Shown piece after piece: positions 11,222 through 20,073 of a DNA stretch of 26,737 nucleotides (the stretch's first letter is position 1; every line of letters begins with the position of its first letter). Below the pieces are notes generated by a model. It saw only the letters and a program-made list of their open reading frames with translations. It had not been told where the DNA came from and made no database searches. Made by a program: the position numbers and the translations under genes. This DNA is from Chromera velia (lineage: Eukaryota; Sar; Chromeraceae): NCBI GenBank assembly GCA_018398765.1, contig JAHBMJ010003437.1:64096-90832 (forward strand). The letters run 5' to 3'.

Positions 11222-12284
11222 AGAGGGGAGTAGCGTAGAGATGCAGGCTGAGAAGGAAAAGAAGGCATTGTCAGGTGTTGCTGGGGCAGCGGCATGACAG
11301 TGCGATCTGTGGTGAGTACAGACGGACGGTTGAAAGGGGGGCACGGGCAAGGGAAGCGTGAGAGCGGGCTCAGGCGGTCCATGCAGTTGCCCTACCGGCA
11401 TCCGCCTAGAAAGGAGAGAGTCAGAGACCCTTCAAAGTGCAGCAGCGGGGGGAGCCTCAGGGAGCCACGCCCTCATCCAGCGTCCGCCCGCGCGACGAAA
11501 GCTGTACTAGGCCGGATGATGCGGTTACGCAGGATGCAGGAAGGGGGGCAGGGTGCGTGAGAAAAGGAGGAAGTGCGCTAGTCAGTGAAACGTCCCGCAC
11601 TAACGAGAGGCTACATAGATGACAGTTTTTATGCTTAGTATGTTATGAAAGGAGGGGGACGCCCGGCCGTCAGTGAATCGGATTGAGTCACACAGACGGC
11701 AAAGGGATGGTCAAGGGCAAAGGAGGGGGTCACTGACAGACCGAGTTGATTGGCGCACCCCGTCCAGGCGTCAGGCAACCGTGTGGGAGGGGTGAATACA
11801 TGAAAGGTTGTAGGGAAGACACATGTTGTGTTCATAGAATTGTGCAGATGAGTTGCAGAGTTAAGGGAAGGCCGTCTAGAGCTGGTGCATCAAGCATGCT
11901 AGAAGTGTTGGGGTCCGTGAGCTAGCTCCGTAGGTGAGCATGCGGAAAACGCTGACTGAAAATAAGGGGATGAAGTACATGAAATAAAGTATAGGGAACA
12001 TTCACTAGGATGGAAAAAAAAAAAATATATAAGTCTAGAACAGACTAGAAAAAAGCCTTAGAAAGGTAGCGCGGCAGCGAAAAAAGTAAGGCTAGTGGCT
12101 GGTCAAGTCGATCGAAACTAGTGACTGGTCAAGTCGATTTAGCGGCTTCTAGAGATTGCACTGGCAGTACGAAATTAGTGAATCTAAGTATACAAAAATT
12201 TTGTGTGCAGATCATGGAGTGGAGGGAGGGGGCAAGCCACTGCCACCACTAAAATCTAAGTGGCCGCTGCCACTGGAAGAATGA
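11222..12284. other. Region between ORF1 and RT, no supported gene
   Basis: No frame longer than about 90 residues is convincing. The stretch contains an AT run with poly-A at 12013-12032, a pair of 21-bp repeats (12092-12138), a GTGAGC donor near 11932 and a TTTGTGTGCAG acceptor ending near 12211. An intron or subgenomic leader feeding the RT frame is possible. From the acceptor the RT frame reads through to an in-frame TGA at 12282-12284. Confidence 0.4.
12092..12138 (+). repeat. Pair of 21-bp direct repeats upstream of RT
   Basis: CTAGTGGCTGGTCAAGTCGAT at 12092-12112 recurs at 12118-12138 with a single change (G to A). The period is 26 bp. They sit about 150 bases before the RT frame. They could be a protein-binding or translational control site of the element, which is an inference. 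Confidence 0.75.
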
Positions 12285-13316
12285 AGTATTCCAAAACCAC
12301 GAGTGGAGCCACCGCCAGGTTGGGTGACACCCGAACGCTGGGCAAAGGGGTTGCAGCTTGATTGTGAGAGAATGAGAGAGTTTGGGATGGATGGCAGGCT
12401 AGTAGAGCAGTTAGAAGAAGGTGTAAAACTTCCGCTAGAATACTGGCCCCCAAGCTTTCAAATGGAAAATTACTCCTCACTTGTAGAGTGGGAAGAGAAA
12501 GTGGGTCAGGAATTTGATCGCCTAGAGAGGGAAGGATTTATTGAAAGAGTGACGAAACAACCCCATATTGTGTCCCCCTTGGGAGCAGTACCTAAGCCAG
12601 AATCGGACAAGCCACGTATCATCATAGATATGACAGCGTCCGGGGTAAACAAAGCAACAAGAGACACAGTGATGGGGCTACCAACAGTGCGTCATGCGTT
12701 GAGGCTGTTGCGCCTAAGAGAACATATGGTAAAGTTAGATTTGCAGGATGGGTACTTTCACATCAAGATTCACCCAGAGTATGTCGATTTGCTAGGGTTT
12801 TTCAACCCAGCGACCCAGTCCTTCTATCGCTACAGAGTGATATGTTTCGGCCTGAAAGTCGCTCCGTTTATTTTTCAAGGTACAATGGAGCACATCCAGA
12901 GAGTGTTCAAACGGTTTGGCATGCATACAGCAACGATTCGGTCACTGAATTACATCGATGATTTTCTGATAACAGCAAGCACAGAGAAAGAAGCAAAAGA
13001 GGCCCTGCAGCTTGCACTTAGAATCTTGGCACAGATGGGATGGAAAGTGAAAGAATCGAAAACCGTTGAACCAACACAGGCGTTGGAGTTCACCGGAATT
13101 GGCATAAACACGAAGAGATTGTTTTTGTATATCTCCCCGCGTAAGACGGAGAAGGCCCTAAAAAGAATTGCTGAGCTGATGCAGGCGGCAGGGGAAGGAA
13201 GAGCGACCATTGCCCAAGGGCTTCAGACAGTGGGTCTGCTGAACCATCTGAGACTTATTGTGAGACACGGAGGGCAAAAACTGGCCCCGTTTTGGCGGGC
13301 GTTCTCGCCAGCGGTA
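12285..13316 (+). CDS. Reverse transcriptase domain of the YR retrotransposon
   Basis: The open frame follows TGA at 12282-12284 and has no early ATG; the first likely start is GTG at 12303. RT motifs are in order: KPRIIIDM (fingers), motif A KLDLQDGYFHIKIH about residue 143 with the catalytic Asp, the LLGFF and RYRVICFGLKVAPFIFQ block, and the active-site YIDD at 12951-12962 (residues 217-220). A thumb-like region around KTEKALKRIAEL follows. This type copies the element RNA into cDNA in nucleoprotein particles. The frame continues into the N gap at 13317, beyond which RNase H is in another frame, so the gap length is wrong or a frameshift is hidden. The in-frame TGA may be decay, or may be bypassed by splicing from upstream; residues upstream in the same frame (KPLPPLKSKWPLPLEE) look like the normal N-terminal extension of this RT. 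Confidence 0.9.
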
Positions 13317-13330
13317 NNNNNNNNNNNNNN
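13317..13330. other. Assembly gap (14 Ns) inside the RT/RNase H ORF
   Basis: Fourteen N characters replace unknown sequence. The RT frame before and the RNase H frame after do not match across 14 bases, so the true gap length is not 14 modulo 3, or the copy is shifted. Confidence 0.98.
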
Positions 13331-14277
13331 AGCCAACGTCAAAGATGGAATGGAGGAAATGGAAAAAAGGAGGGTTAGAGCTGAGCAAAGAGATGGTAAG
13401 GTCATTGAATTGGTGGAAGTCCGCAGTTGAAAAAAGACCAGTTAGGCAGTTATATGTGACGCCCACCGGCTGTCTAGATGTGTGGGAAGCAGATTGGGTA
13501 GCGTCATGGAAAGATATCCCCCGAGGGGTAGCCGTGATCACAGGGGATGCGGCGGGGACAGGGGGAGGTGGTGTGTGGAAAGGCAACCCTATTTGGTGGA
13601 GATGGTCGGGAAAGCAAGCAGTATGCTCGTCTAACTGGAGAGAGGCAAAGACGGTGGTACGATGCTTGCAGGCATTTACAAAATTAGGGGCAGGGAGCGA
13701 GAATGGGAGGATTGTGGTCCGCTCAGATAACAGCGTGACAGTAAGGATTATTAACAACCGTCACAGCGCAGCCGCGGCCTTGGGAGACATTGTAGAGGAG
13801 ATTCAAACGATTGAAAGGAAGGCAAAGGTGGAGATCGTGGCAGTGCACATCCCAGGCGCCGAGAACACAGAGGCAGACAGTCTGTCCCGGATGAGCGGAG
13901 ATGTTCACAGGAAAGAAAAGGTGACAGATCGAGTGTTAAAAGGACTAAGTCACCAGGCAAGCAGAGCACTAGGAAGGGAGGTTAGTACACTTAGGGGGAC
14001 AAAAGAGAAGGGGGTGGAAGGCGTTGAGGTGCACGCACCCGCGGGGGATGAATATCAGTCGGCGATGAAGGCAGCCACAACGGCTCGTGAGCCGCGCATA
14101 CTATTGGTGCCGCGAGCCGTGGGAGATTCATGGAGGAGACAGAGTGTAAAGAGCAGGGTTATGGAGAGGTTTAGAGCAGGGTACAAGCTGTTTGAGGTCT
14201 TACCTCCCGTCGCGTGTAGAGTAGCGCATGGAGGGGACAGCGACGGTGATTGGGAATTCAGCATCATGCGGGGCTAG
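13331..14277 (+). CDS. RNase H domain and C-terminus of the RT polyprotein
   Basis: The frame is open from the gap and continues PTSKMEWRKWKKGG. RNase H signatures follow: ITGDAAGTGGGGVW (first catalytic Asp at about 13546), NWREAKTVV (Glu), VRSDNSVTVRIINN (second Asp) and HIPGAENTEADSLSR (His and last Asp). This arrangement is the one found directly behind RT in DIRS-order elements, where it degrades the RNA strand of the RNA/DNA hybrid. The tail, including EPRILLVPRAVGDSW, has the style of the connector after RNase H in these elements. It ends at TAG 14275-14277. Catalytic acids appear intact. It should be one protein with the preceding RT, divided here only by the N gap. Confidence 0.85.
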
Positions 14278-14495
14278 CCTATTGCGGAAGAGTGGGAGGC
14301 AGTGTTGTTTTAGGGAAATTCTAGACAACCGCAGCGTAAGTCACAGTGTTAACAGTATGTAGAAAGTTAAGACCGATAGAACTATCAATAGTGATCGTCA
14401 AAGAATTATAATGCAAAAGAGTTAGAAAAAGTGGACATACAAAACCTGATATATGGTAGGCAATGTTAGTATAATTGCTATAGATTATTACCAAG

Positions 14496-14756
14496 ATGGC
14501 AGAAATTAGCAATAGGGAGGGCATAGTCCGGGTATTAGTCCCAGCGATAGGCATAAGGGCAGTACTGATCAAAGTGCTAGACAAAGTGTATGCATGGCGG
14601 TGCACTAGCAAAGCGGAAACCGTGAACGGGTGCGACATATATATCATAACCGAATGCAGGGTCAGCTCAGAGGCAGGGAAGCAGGGCCAGGACGCTGTCC
14701 CAGGAGGCAAAACAGGCAGGGTTCCTGTCACAGAGGGAGTTGGTGCTGGCCAGTGA
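14496..14756 (+). CDS. Small ORF overlapping the start of the recombinase frame
   Basis: An ATG-initiated frame of 86 residues (MAEISNREGIVRVLVPAIGI) ends at TGA 14754-14756 and overlaps the recombinase open frame in a different phase. It has no recognised domain. As the recombinase has no early ATG, this frame may supply an upstream exon through a splice to the GAATGCAG site near 14658, or may be chance. No methyltransferase motif is present. Confidence 0.2.
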   Translation: MAEISNREGIVRVLVPAIGIRAVLIKVLDKVYAWRCTSKAETVNGCDIYIITECRVSSEAGKQGQDAVPGGKTGRVPVTEGVGAGQ

Positions 14757-15711
14757 CAACAAGCCAGACCCAACACCAAAGGATGAGCTCGCGAGAGTGG
14801 CAGAGGAGATAGAGGCTGCAGCTCTGGAAGCGAGCACGAAGCGGCGGTATGAAGCGGCGCTAAGGAAGTTGGAGAGATCAAACCCGTTCTTGTTGCCTGT
14901 GCGGTGTGCGCTGGATATGAAAATGGGGTTCGCGCATCTGAAAGGGCTGAAGGGGAATAAAATAGGAACGTTGAGGGGGGCGGTGAGATGGTGGCATCAT
15001 ATGCACAGGCACGAACAGCCGCCATTTGAAAGCGATAGCCTCCGGTATTTTTTTACGGGCTTGCGCAAGTTGGCTGACAACTCAGTGAAGACGAAAGAGA
15101 GGCTTTCGAAAGAAGAAGTGTTGAAGCTGATAAAGTATTGGGACGGGCAAGGGTCACTAGATGCCCTACGAAACATAGCGATCACGGTGTTGGCGTTCTT
15201 TCCGGCAAAGAGAATTGGGGAGATCTTGGCGAAAGAAAGGGAAGATTTCATATTGAGAGACAAAGCGAAGCCACCGTTTGTGGCTTGCTATATACACAGA
15301 TCGAAGGAGGACAGGTGGGGCAGAGGCACGATGTGCTCGATCCCACTAGTAGGGACAGACGGAACGGCACTGGGGCAAAGGATCTTGGAGTTCCTAGAGA
15401 AAGCCCCGAAAAGTGGGATACTTTTCTGGGCGACGGACGCATATGGCCATCGGTGGGCAGAGAGGCCCCTCACGAGGGAGGCGTGGCAGAAGGCACTGAG
15501 GAAGGCAATCACAAAGTGTCTCCCAGAGAGGGAGTGCACGGACTTTACGACGCACTCGCTCCGTAAAAGTGGGCATACGGCAGCGAGGAAAGCGAATCTG
15601 CCAGTAGACGTAGCGGTCGATATCCTGGGACACAACAGTGTGAATGCATGGATGGCGTATGCGGCAAGAGAAGTAGAGGAAATTGCAGGACATATTGCAA
15701 GCATGTGTTAG
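14740..15711 (+). CDS. Tyrosine recombinase (integrase) of the retrotransposon
   Basis: The protein (about 323 residues from a TTG at 14740; the frame is open from 14650) has an N-terminal core-binding-like helical region (STKRRYEAALRKLER) and a C-terminal catalytic domain. Catalytic residues are visible: Arg158 in FFPAKRIGEIL, Lys189 in RSKEDRWGRG, His272 and Arg275 in HSLRKSG, His298 in LGHNS, and nucleophile Tyr307 in WMAYAA. Enzymes of this family cut and join DNA through a 3'-phosphotyrosine and insert the circular cDNA of DIRS-order elements. The first ATG in frame is far inside (about residue 60, MKMGFAHLKG), so translation must start by splicing or at a non-AUG codon. Ends at TAG 15709-15711. 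No truncation or missing catalytic residue is seen. Confidence 0.92.
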   Translation: MVLASDNKPDPTPKDELARVAEEIEAAALEASTKRRYEAALRKLERSNPFLLPVRCALDMKMGFAHLKGLKGNKIGTLRGAVRWWHHMHRHEQPPFESDSLRYFFTGLRKLADNSVKTKERLSKEEVLKLIKYWDGQGSLDALRNIAITVLAFFPAKRIGEILAKEREDFILRDKAKPPFVACYIHRSKEDRWGRGTMCSIPLVGTDGTALGQRILEFLEKAPKSGILFWATDAYGHRWAERPLTREAWQKALRKAITKCLPERECTDFTTHSLRKSGHTAARKANLPVDVAVDILGHNSVNAWMAYAAREVEEIAGHIASMC

Positions 15712-16033
15712 GGAAACGCTAAGCCCAAAGAAGCTGTGCTACGCAGCGGGGAAAAAGCGGACCCAAAGAAGGTTGTAGCAGACAGTGATTAATCATGTGC
15801 ATGTCATTGCTGACATACAGCGAATGAAGTTAGACACTAAGGTACACATAGGACTTACTAAGCTACTGTCCCAGTAGAGGGATGTGGGCTAGTCACGTAG
15901 CGGGAGATGGATGACGGCCGGGGCCAAACTGCCCGGCTAGCCGCCCGGCTGCTAGCTCCACGGTCACCCCGGGCTAGGCCCGGCTGGTGCGCTGCAGCGT
16001 GATGGTAGTCTTCTTCGCGGGGTTGTGGGGGTG
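15712..16033. other. 3' untranslated region of the element with GC-rich snapback
   Basis: No coding frame. Positions about 15914-15990 are rich in GCCCGGCTAG and CCGGGCTAGGCCCGG blocks that can fold back on each other. It precedes the B1 repeat. It may be a 3'-end or packaging structure of the element RNA. Confidence 0.4.
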
Positions 16034-16234
16034 TGGGGGCGGACCCTCGGAGCCAGATCTTATCTGCGCCAGCGGCAGAAAGGGGGCAGGGAGCCCAGCT
16101 GAGCACAGATAGTGAGCACGGGCCGAGCCTGACCATGCCTGGCAAAACCAGAGTATGGGCAGGAAACCTACACACATATAAGATCACAGGGAGGACAGGG
16201 GCAGTAGCAAAGGAGGAAAGAGGAGTGTGGAAGC
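16034..16234 (+). repeat. Direct repeat B1 (201 bp)
   Basis: Starts TGGGGGCGGACCCTCGGAGC and ends GAGTGTGGAAGC. It is identical by eye to B2 at 16755-16955. It abuts the outer end of A2 (TGAAATGGGAGTTC), the same junction that a circular form joining B end to A start would have. Confidence 0.93.
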
Positions 16235-16643
16235 TGAAATGGGAGTTCACGCGGAGCCAGACCAAACCAGACAACGGAGCGGGAACGCAGGTTCAGCTGG
16301 AACGAACTGCACGTGCGCACGTGCGCAGGCCGGGGTCGGGCCCTGAGGCGTGAGCGCGACTGAACGCCGATTGCGTCACGCAGAGAATCGTCGCGGACGG
16401 AGAATCGGCAAGAGCTGAATAATGACAAAAAGGAGACGGGAATAGCAAGGAGAGACAGCAAAGAAATAGACTAACAAGAAGAGAGCAAGTTGTAAAAGCG
16501 AGAGACGGCAAGCGAGACGGCCTAAAAGAGTGTTGAAAAGTGAATCGGTGCATGTTTTTTTTTACCTACGAAAAACCGGAATTGGTGGAGGGGTAAAAAT
16601 GAAAGAACGACCGAGGATTTCGCGTTTGAGGGACCGAACTGAC
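16235..16643 (+). repeat. Internal repeat A2, direct copy of A1
   Basis: Same orientation as A1 and longer by the 37-bp segment missing in A1. It begins TGAAATGGGAGTTCACGCGG and ends GGGACCGAACTGAC. With A3 it forms inverted arms of about 400 bp around a 313-bp loop. Confidence 0.93.
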
Positions 16644-16754
16644 GCCCGCTCACCCTCCCCTAGAGACTCGGCCGGCCTGCCTCCGGGCGGCCCGGCACAT
16701 AACGAGTCCGCCAGCGGAAGGACGTAGCCTGATTCGTCGGCCTACCTCGGGGCA
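16644..16754. other. Unique 111-bp spacer between A2 and B2
   Basis: GC-rich sequence (around GGCCTGCCTCCGGGCGGCCC) not found after A1 or before B1 in this window. In classical split-direct-repeat elements A2 meets B2 directly, so this spacer is extra. It may be the inner continuation of an A repeat from another element copy. Confidence 0.7.
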
Positions 16755-16955
16755 TGGGGGCGGACCCTCGGAGCCAGATCTTATCTGCGCCAGCGGCAGA
16801 AAGGGGGCAGGGAGCCCAGCTGAGCACAGATAGTGAGCACGGGCCGAGCCTGACCATGCCTGGCAAAACCAGAGTATGGGCAGGAAACCTACACACATAT
16901 AAGATCACAGGGAGGACAGGGGCAGTAGCAAAGGAGGAAAGAGGAGTGTGGAAGC
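16755..16955 (+). repeat. Direct repeat B2 (201 bp)
   Basis: Identical by eye to B1 over 201 bp. It is followed not by the outer end of an A repeat but by the inner end of the inverted A3. Confidence 0.93.
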
Positions 16956-16956
16956 G

Positions 16957-17360
16957 TCAGTTCGGTCCCTCAAACGCGAAATCCTCGGTCGTTCTTTCAT
17001 TTTTACCCCTCCACCAATTCCGGTTTTTCGTAGGTAAAAAAAAACATGCACCGATTCACTTTTCAACACTCTTTTAGGCCGTCTCGCTTGCCGTCTCTCG
17101 CTTTTACAGCTTGCTCTCTTCTTGTTAGTCTATTTTTTTGCTGTCTCTCCTTACTATTCCCGTCTCCTTTTTATCATTATTCGGCTCTTGCCGATTCTCC
17201 GTCCGCGACGATTCTCTGCGTGACGCAATCGGCGTTCAGTCGCGCTTACGCCTCAGGGCCCGACCCCGGCCTGCGCACGTGCGCACATGCAGTTCGTTCC
17301 AGCTGAACCTGCGTTCCCGCTCCGTTGTCTGGTTTGGTCTGGCTCCGCATGAACTCCCAT
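16957..17360 (-). repeat. Right terminal repeat A3, inverted copy of A1/A2
   Basis: Begins GTCAGTTCGGTCCCTC and ends GGCTCCGCATGAACTCCCAT, the reverse complement of A2 with about eight transitions. It retains the 37-bp segment. Its outer end abuts non-element sequence at 17361. Frames open in all A copies (for example on this strand 17046-17306) exist only because the copies are nearly identical. Confidence 0.93.
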
Positions 17361-17573
17361 GTCTTCGTGTCCATTGTCTTGTTTGCCTGTCGCGTCTTCT
17401 TTTGACTTTCTCCGAAGGCCCTTGTAAGGGTTTATTTTCTTCCTCCTGTGTCCGTTTCCAATTGCTTTGCATAAATATCCTGTGAGCCCATGCTGGTAGG
17501 TATAAGGGAACAAAGGGGAATGCCTCCCTATATCGATACAAGATCTTGAGTGTGCACGTGCGTGTGTGCAGGG
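17361..17573 (+). promoter_or_regulatory. Likely 5' region of the nucleotidyltransferase gene
   Basis: Pyrimidine-rich sequence with two TATA-like sites, GCATAAATATCC (17469-17480) and GGTATAAGGG (17499-17508), followed by GTGTGTGCAG just before an ATG at 17574. It is the short remaining flank between the retroelement end and the downstream gene. Promoter activity is inferred only. Confidence 0.3.
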
Positions 17574-17803
17574 ATGTCGACTCAGGCCAGCGTCCAGAGT
17601 TGTCACCTCCTCCTTTGTTCTCGACTGGCAGCCCTCTTTGGAAATCGTTCTATTGGAGTCTCTCTGTGTGTGTCGAGCTCTGATCTTCAGAAAGGGAAGG
17701 AGCGTGGGCTTGCTCAAACAGATAGGGGCTCTCCTGGGAATATCCTGGTGGGGACTTGGGGGATCTTCTCCATCATCTTCTTCTTCCTCGTCTGGTGCTG
17801 CAG

Positions 17804-19337
17804 GGAACGGCTTAGAGGACTCTTCTGCAGCCCTGCAATGGCTTCGGGGCAACGTTGTTCGAACTCAGAGAATTGGGAGTGTGGCTCTGGGCCTCGAGAG
17901 TGAACGTTCAGACATCGACCTGTTGGTTGTCTTGAGGGAAGGCGGAGAGGATGTGGTGGACCGGCTTTTCAGAGCTCTGGTGGAGATGCAGAAAGTGGGG
18001 TGGGTCAGGGAGACACATCCTAATTTTGCAAGTCAATGAACTATCTGCACACCAGCAAGAGGAATTCAAAGTGTGTGCGAGAGTAAGGAAGGGGTAATAG
18101 TGAAAAAGGCGAAGGCCCATGCAAATAAGAAAGTGTCAATCACAGAGAGGATTGTGCTAGTGAACCAGGCTGCTCAGACTGGACTTGGCGTTACATTGGT
18201 CAAATCCTCAGACCTTTGTAAACCTTTTGCATCTGCGTTTCTTCCGGTTTCAGGGGTTTTCTGTTTCTTCTCTTCTTTCAACTGGTCTCTGGCAGTTTGT
18301 TTCTTAGTTGGAAGTATCTTTCTTGTGTTTGCGCTCTGTGGTGTGTGTATGTGTGTGTGTGTGTAGATGCAACTTTGGAGAGGCACTTATACGCTGTGAG
18401 TATCCGGCAGTTCCGTCGTTCGACGGAATTCGACCTGATGCCCGTGGTGTTGGGTGGGGAGGGGGGCAGGGAGATGATGATGACCTTCAGTGAGAGGCTG
18501 CAGCGGTGGGAGCCCGCTGTAATGCCCCTCCTTTCTCGAGAGTTTACTCGGGCGTTTGAGGAGACGCCGGCTCTCTGGAAGGCACTGCGGGTGCTCAAGG
18601 GCTGGAACGATCAGCTGCCTAAGTTGAGAAGAAACAGCAGGGGCGAGGGGAAGGCCCCGATCGTTAGCATGCATATTCCCTGTCTCGCTCTTTTGGCTCG
18701 GAATGAGAGCGAGTGCCTGAAGGAGGTGAGTGAGTCCTCGACCCTCGTACTGGACCTCACTCGCGTCCTTCTCAGATTCCTGATGCAACGCTAGAAAAAA
18801 ATGCACCAACTTGAAGGCGATCATCATCATTGTCTGGCTTGCCGAGGGGGGACGAAAGGAGAGGAAAGGGAGATGTCTGGCGATGCTTTGCGGCATGAGA
18901 GTGGAGGGGAAACGAAGACACGGATAGCCCTTAGCTCGGCCCTCAAGTCTGTAGAGAGAAAGTATTCCCGGAGGGATTTTGACATGGCCCCAGTATTGAA
19001 AGAGTTGAAGAGAAGGGAGAGGCGGGAGGAGGAAAAGGAGAAAACAGTCAACTGTAGTTTAAACGTGGGAGGGTCCGAGGACGGGAGAAAGGAGTTGGAA
19101 GAGCACCGTCAGTGCGTGAACCTGGTCTTTTCTCTTCTTCGCGAAGCCGTGGAAGGTCTCGATGCCCTTGGTGAAAGAACGAAGACGCAAGCGAGGCAAA
19201 ACAGGAACATTCATCAAGACACACTGAGCACTTTAGAAAACCTCCTTGAGGAGGCAGCTCGTGTGATGACGGCAGGAACGGGAAGACCCACTTCCAAAAA
19301 TCCCTCCAGCAATCCATCCGTATCTATTGATAGATGA
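17804..19337 (+). CDS. OAS/CD-NTase-like nucleotidyltransferase (exons 17804-18031, 18367-18725, 18795-19337)
   Basis: Exon 1 follows a strong TCTTCTTCC...GCTGCAG acceptor and carries the Pol-beta signature IGSVALGLESERSDIDLLVV (Gly-Ser at 17875, Asp-x-Asp at 17911-17919). A phase-1 intron (18032-18366) leads to LYAVSIRQFRRSTEFDLMPV, with the third acidic residue at 18432 in an FDLMP context as in OAS and related enzymes. A helix block follows (PALWKALRVLKGWNDQL) resembling OAS domain 2. The frame stops at TAG 18792-18794, but GTGAGT at 18726 and CTAG at 18794 would remove a 69-nt intron in phase and continue to 19337, a charged, helical tail. Such enzymes make 2'-5' oligoadenylates or cyclic (oligo)nucleotides; a TUTase or poly(A) polymerase remains possible. 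5' exons are unresolved, perhaps from ATG 17574. Confidence 0.6.
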
Positions 19338-20073
19338 TCGATTTGTGCGTTGTACTTGAAAGTTATGGGCCGACCAAGTCTTATCTACATAGGACATGGT
19401 ACTAATATCATGAATTTACTCGTTAGCAGTGCCTGCTTAGCAGAGGCTTATTATTAAATTTAAGAAGACTAGTAAGAAGAACCTTAGTCTGACAAATTGT
19501 AGACTACTAATTCAAACTGTATGCAGTTTCTTTTATAATATTTTATAATAATTAACTTATATATAGGGATGGCTAGCATATTAATATTGATCGATATTTG
19601 ATCGATATTGGTAAATTAATATCCTCTTACATTACCGTTTGCGGCATAGGCTAGACTTGTGCAGGCTGGCCAAGGAGGTCTGATGCGTCTAGGCGCTTTC
19701 CTTGGAAGCTGCACGTCGGACATTCGACATTGGGGCGGGAGGCCAATCCTCCGGACATAAATCCTAATCCTATCCTCTTGTATTAGTATTCTCTTACCCC
19801 GGGTCCCCCAAAATATCCCTGACATATATTATTCTCTAGATTATGTTCACGGGCACTAGTATGGGCAGTTTTTGATATTTTGCTATATTTGTACACACTT
19901 TATTGCAACATTTGTGCAACGGCTAAACAACAGTTAACATTGAACACATGCCCTAATAATATAGAATCCTACAGGTAACTATACAGAATTTTGTGGGATT
20001 ATAAACTTACACACACATTCACTTACACACACATACAGGCACTTACACTTACAGACACTTATATACACTTACG
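19338..20073. other. AT-rich intergenic stretch, no supported gene
   Basis: AT-rich, with an 11-bp tandem pair TTGATCGATAT (19587-19608), and a CACTTACA-type simple repeat from about 20006 to 20070. A minus-strand frame (19825-19616) is not supported. Confidence 0.5.

Larger units (their letters stand above)
9030..17360 (+). mobile_element. DIRS/PAT-like tyrosine-recombinase retrotransposon with composite repeats
   Basis: The element encodes, in order, a gag-like ORF, reverse transcriptase, RNase H and a tyrosine recombinase. That set defines YR retrotransposons of the DIRS order, which insert through a circular DNA and leave no target-site duplication. None is visible here. A1 (9030-9400) at the left and A3 (16957-17360, inverted) at the right are terminal inverted repeats. 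An internal A2 (16235-16643) is a direct copy of A1, flanked by B1 and B2, identical 201-bp direct repeats. No DNA methyltransferase domain, usual in DIRS and PAT elements, was seen. The element carries an in-frame TGA before RT and a 14-N gap, so integrity is uncertain. Ends are known to within a few bases. Confidence 0.9.

Noticed and set aside
9030-17360. LTR retrotransposon (Gypsy/Copia)
   Set aside because: No direct LTRs at both ends, no protease or DDE integrase; a tyrosine recombinase is present instead.
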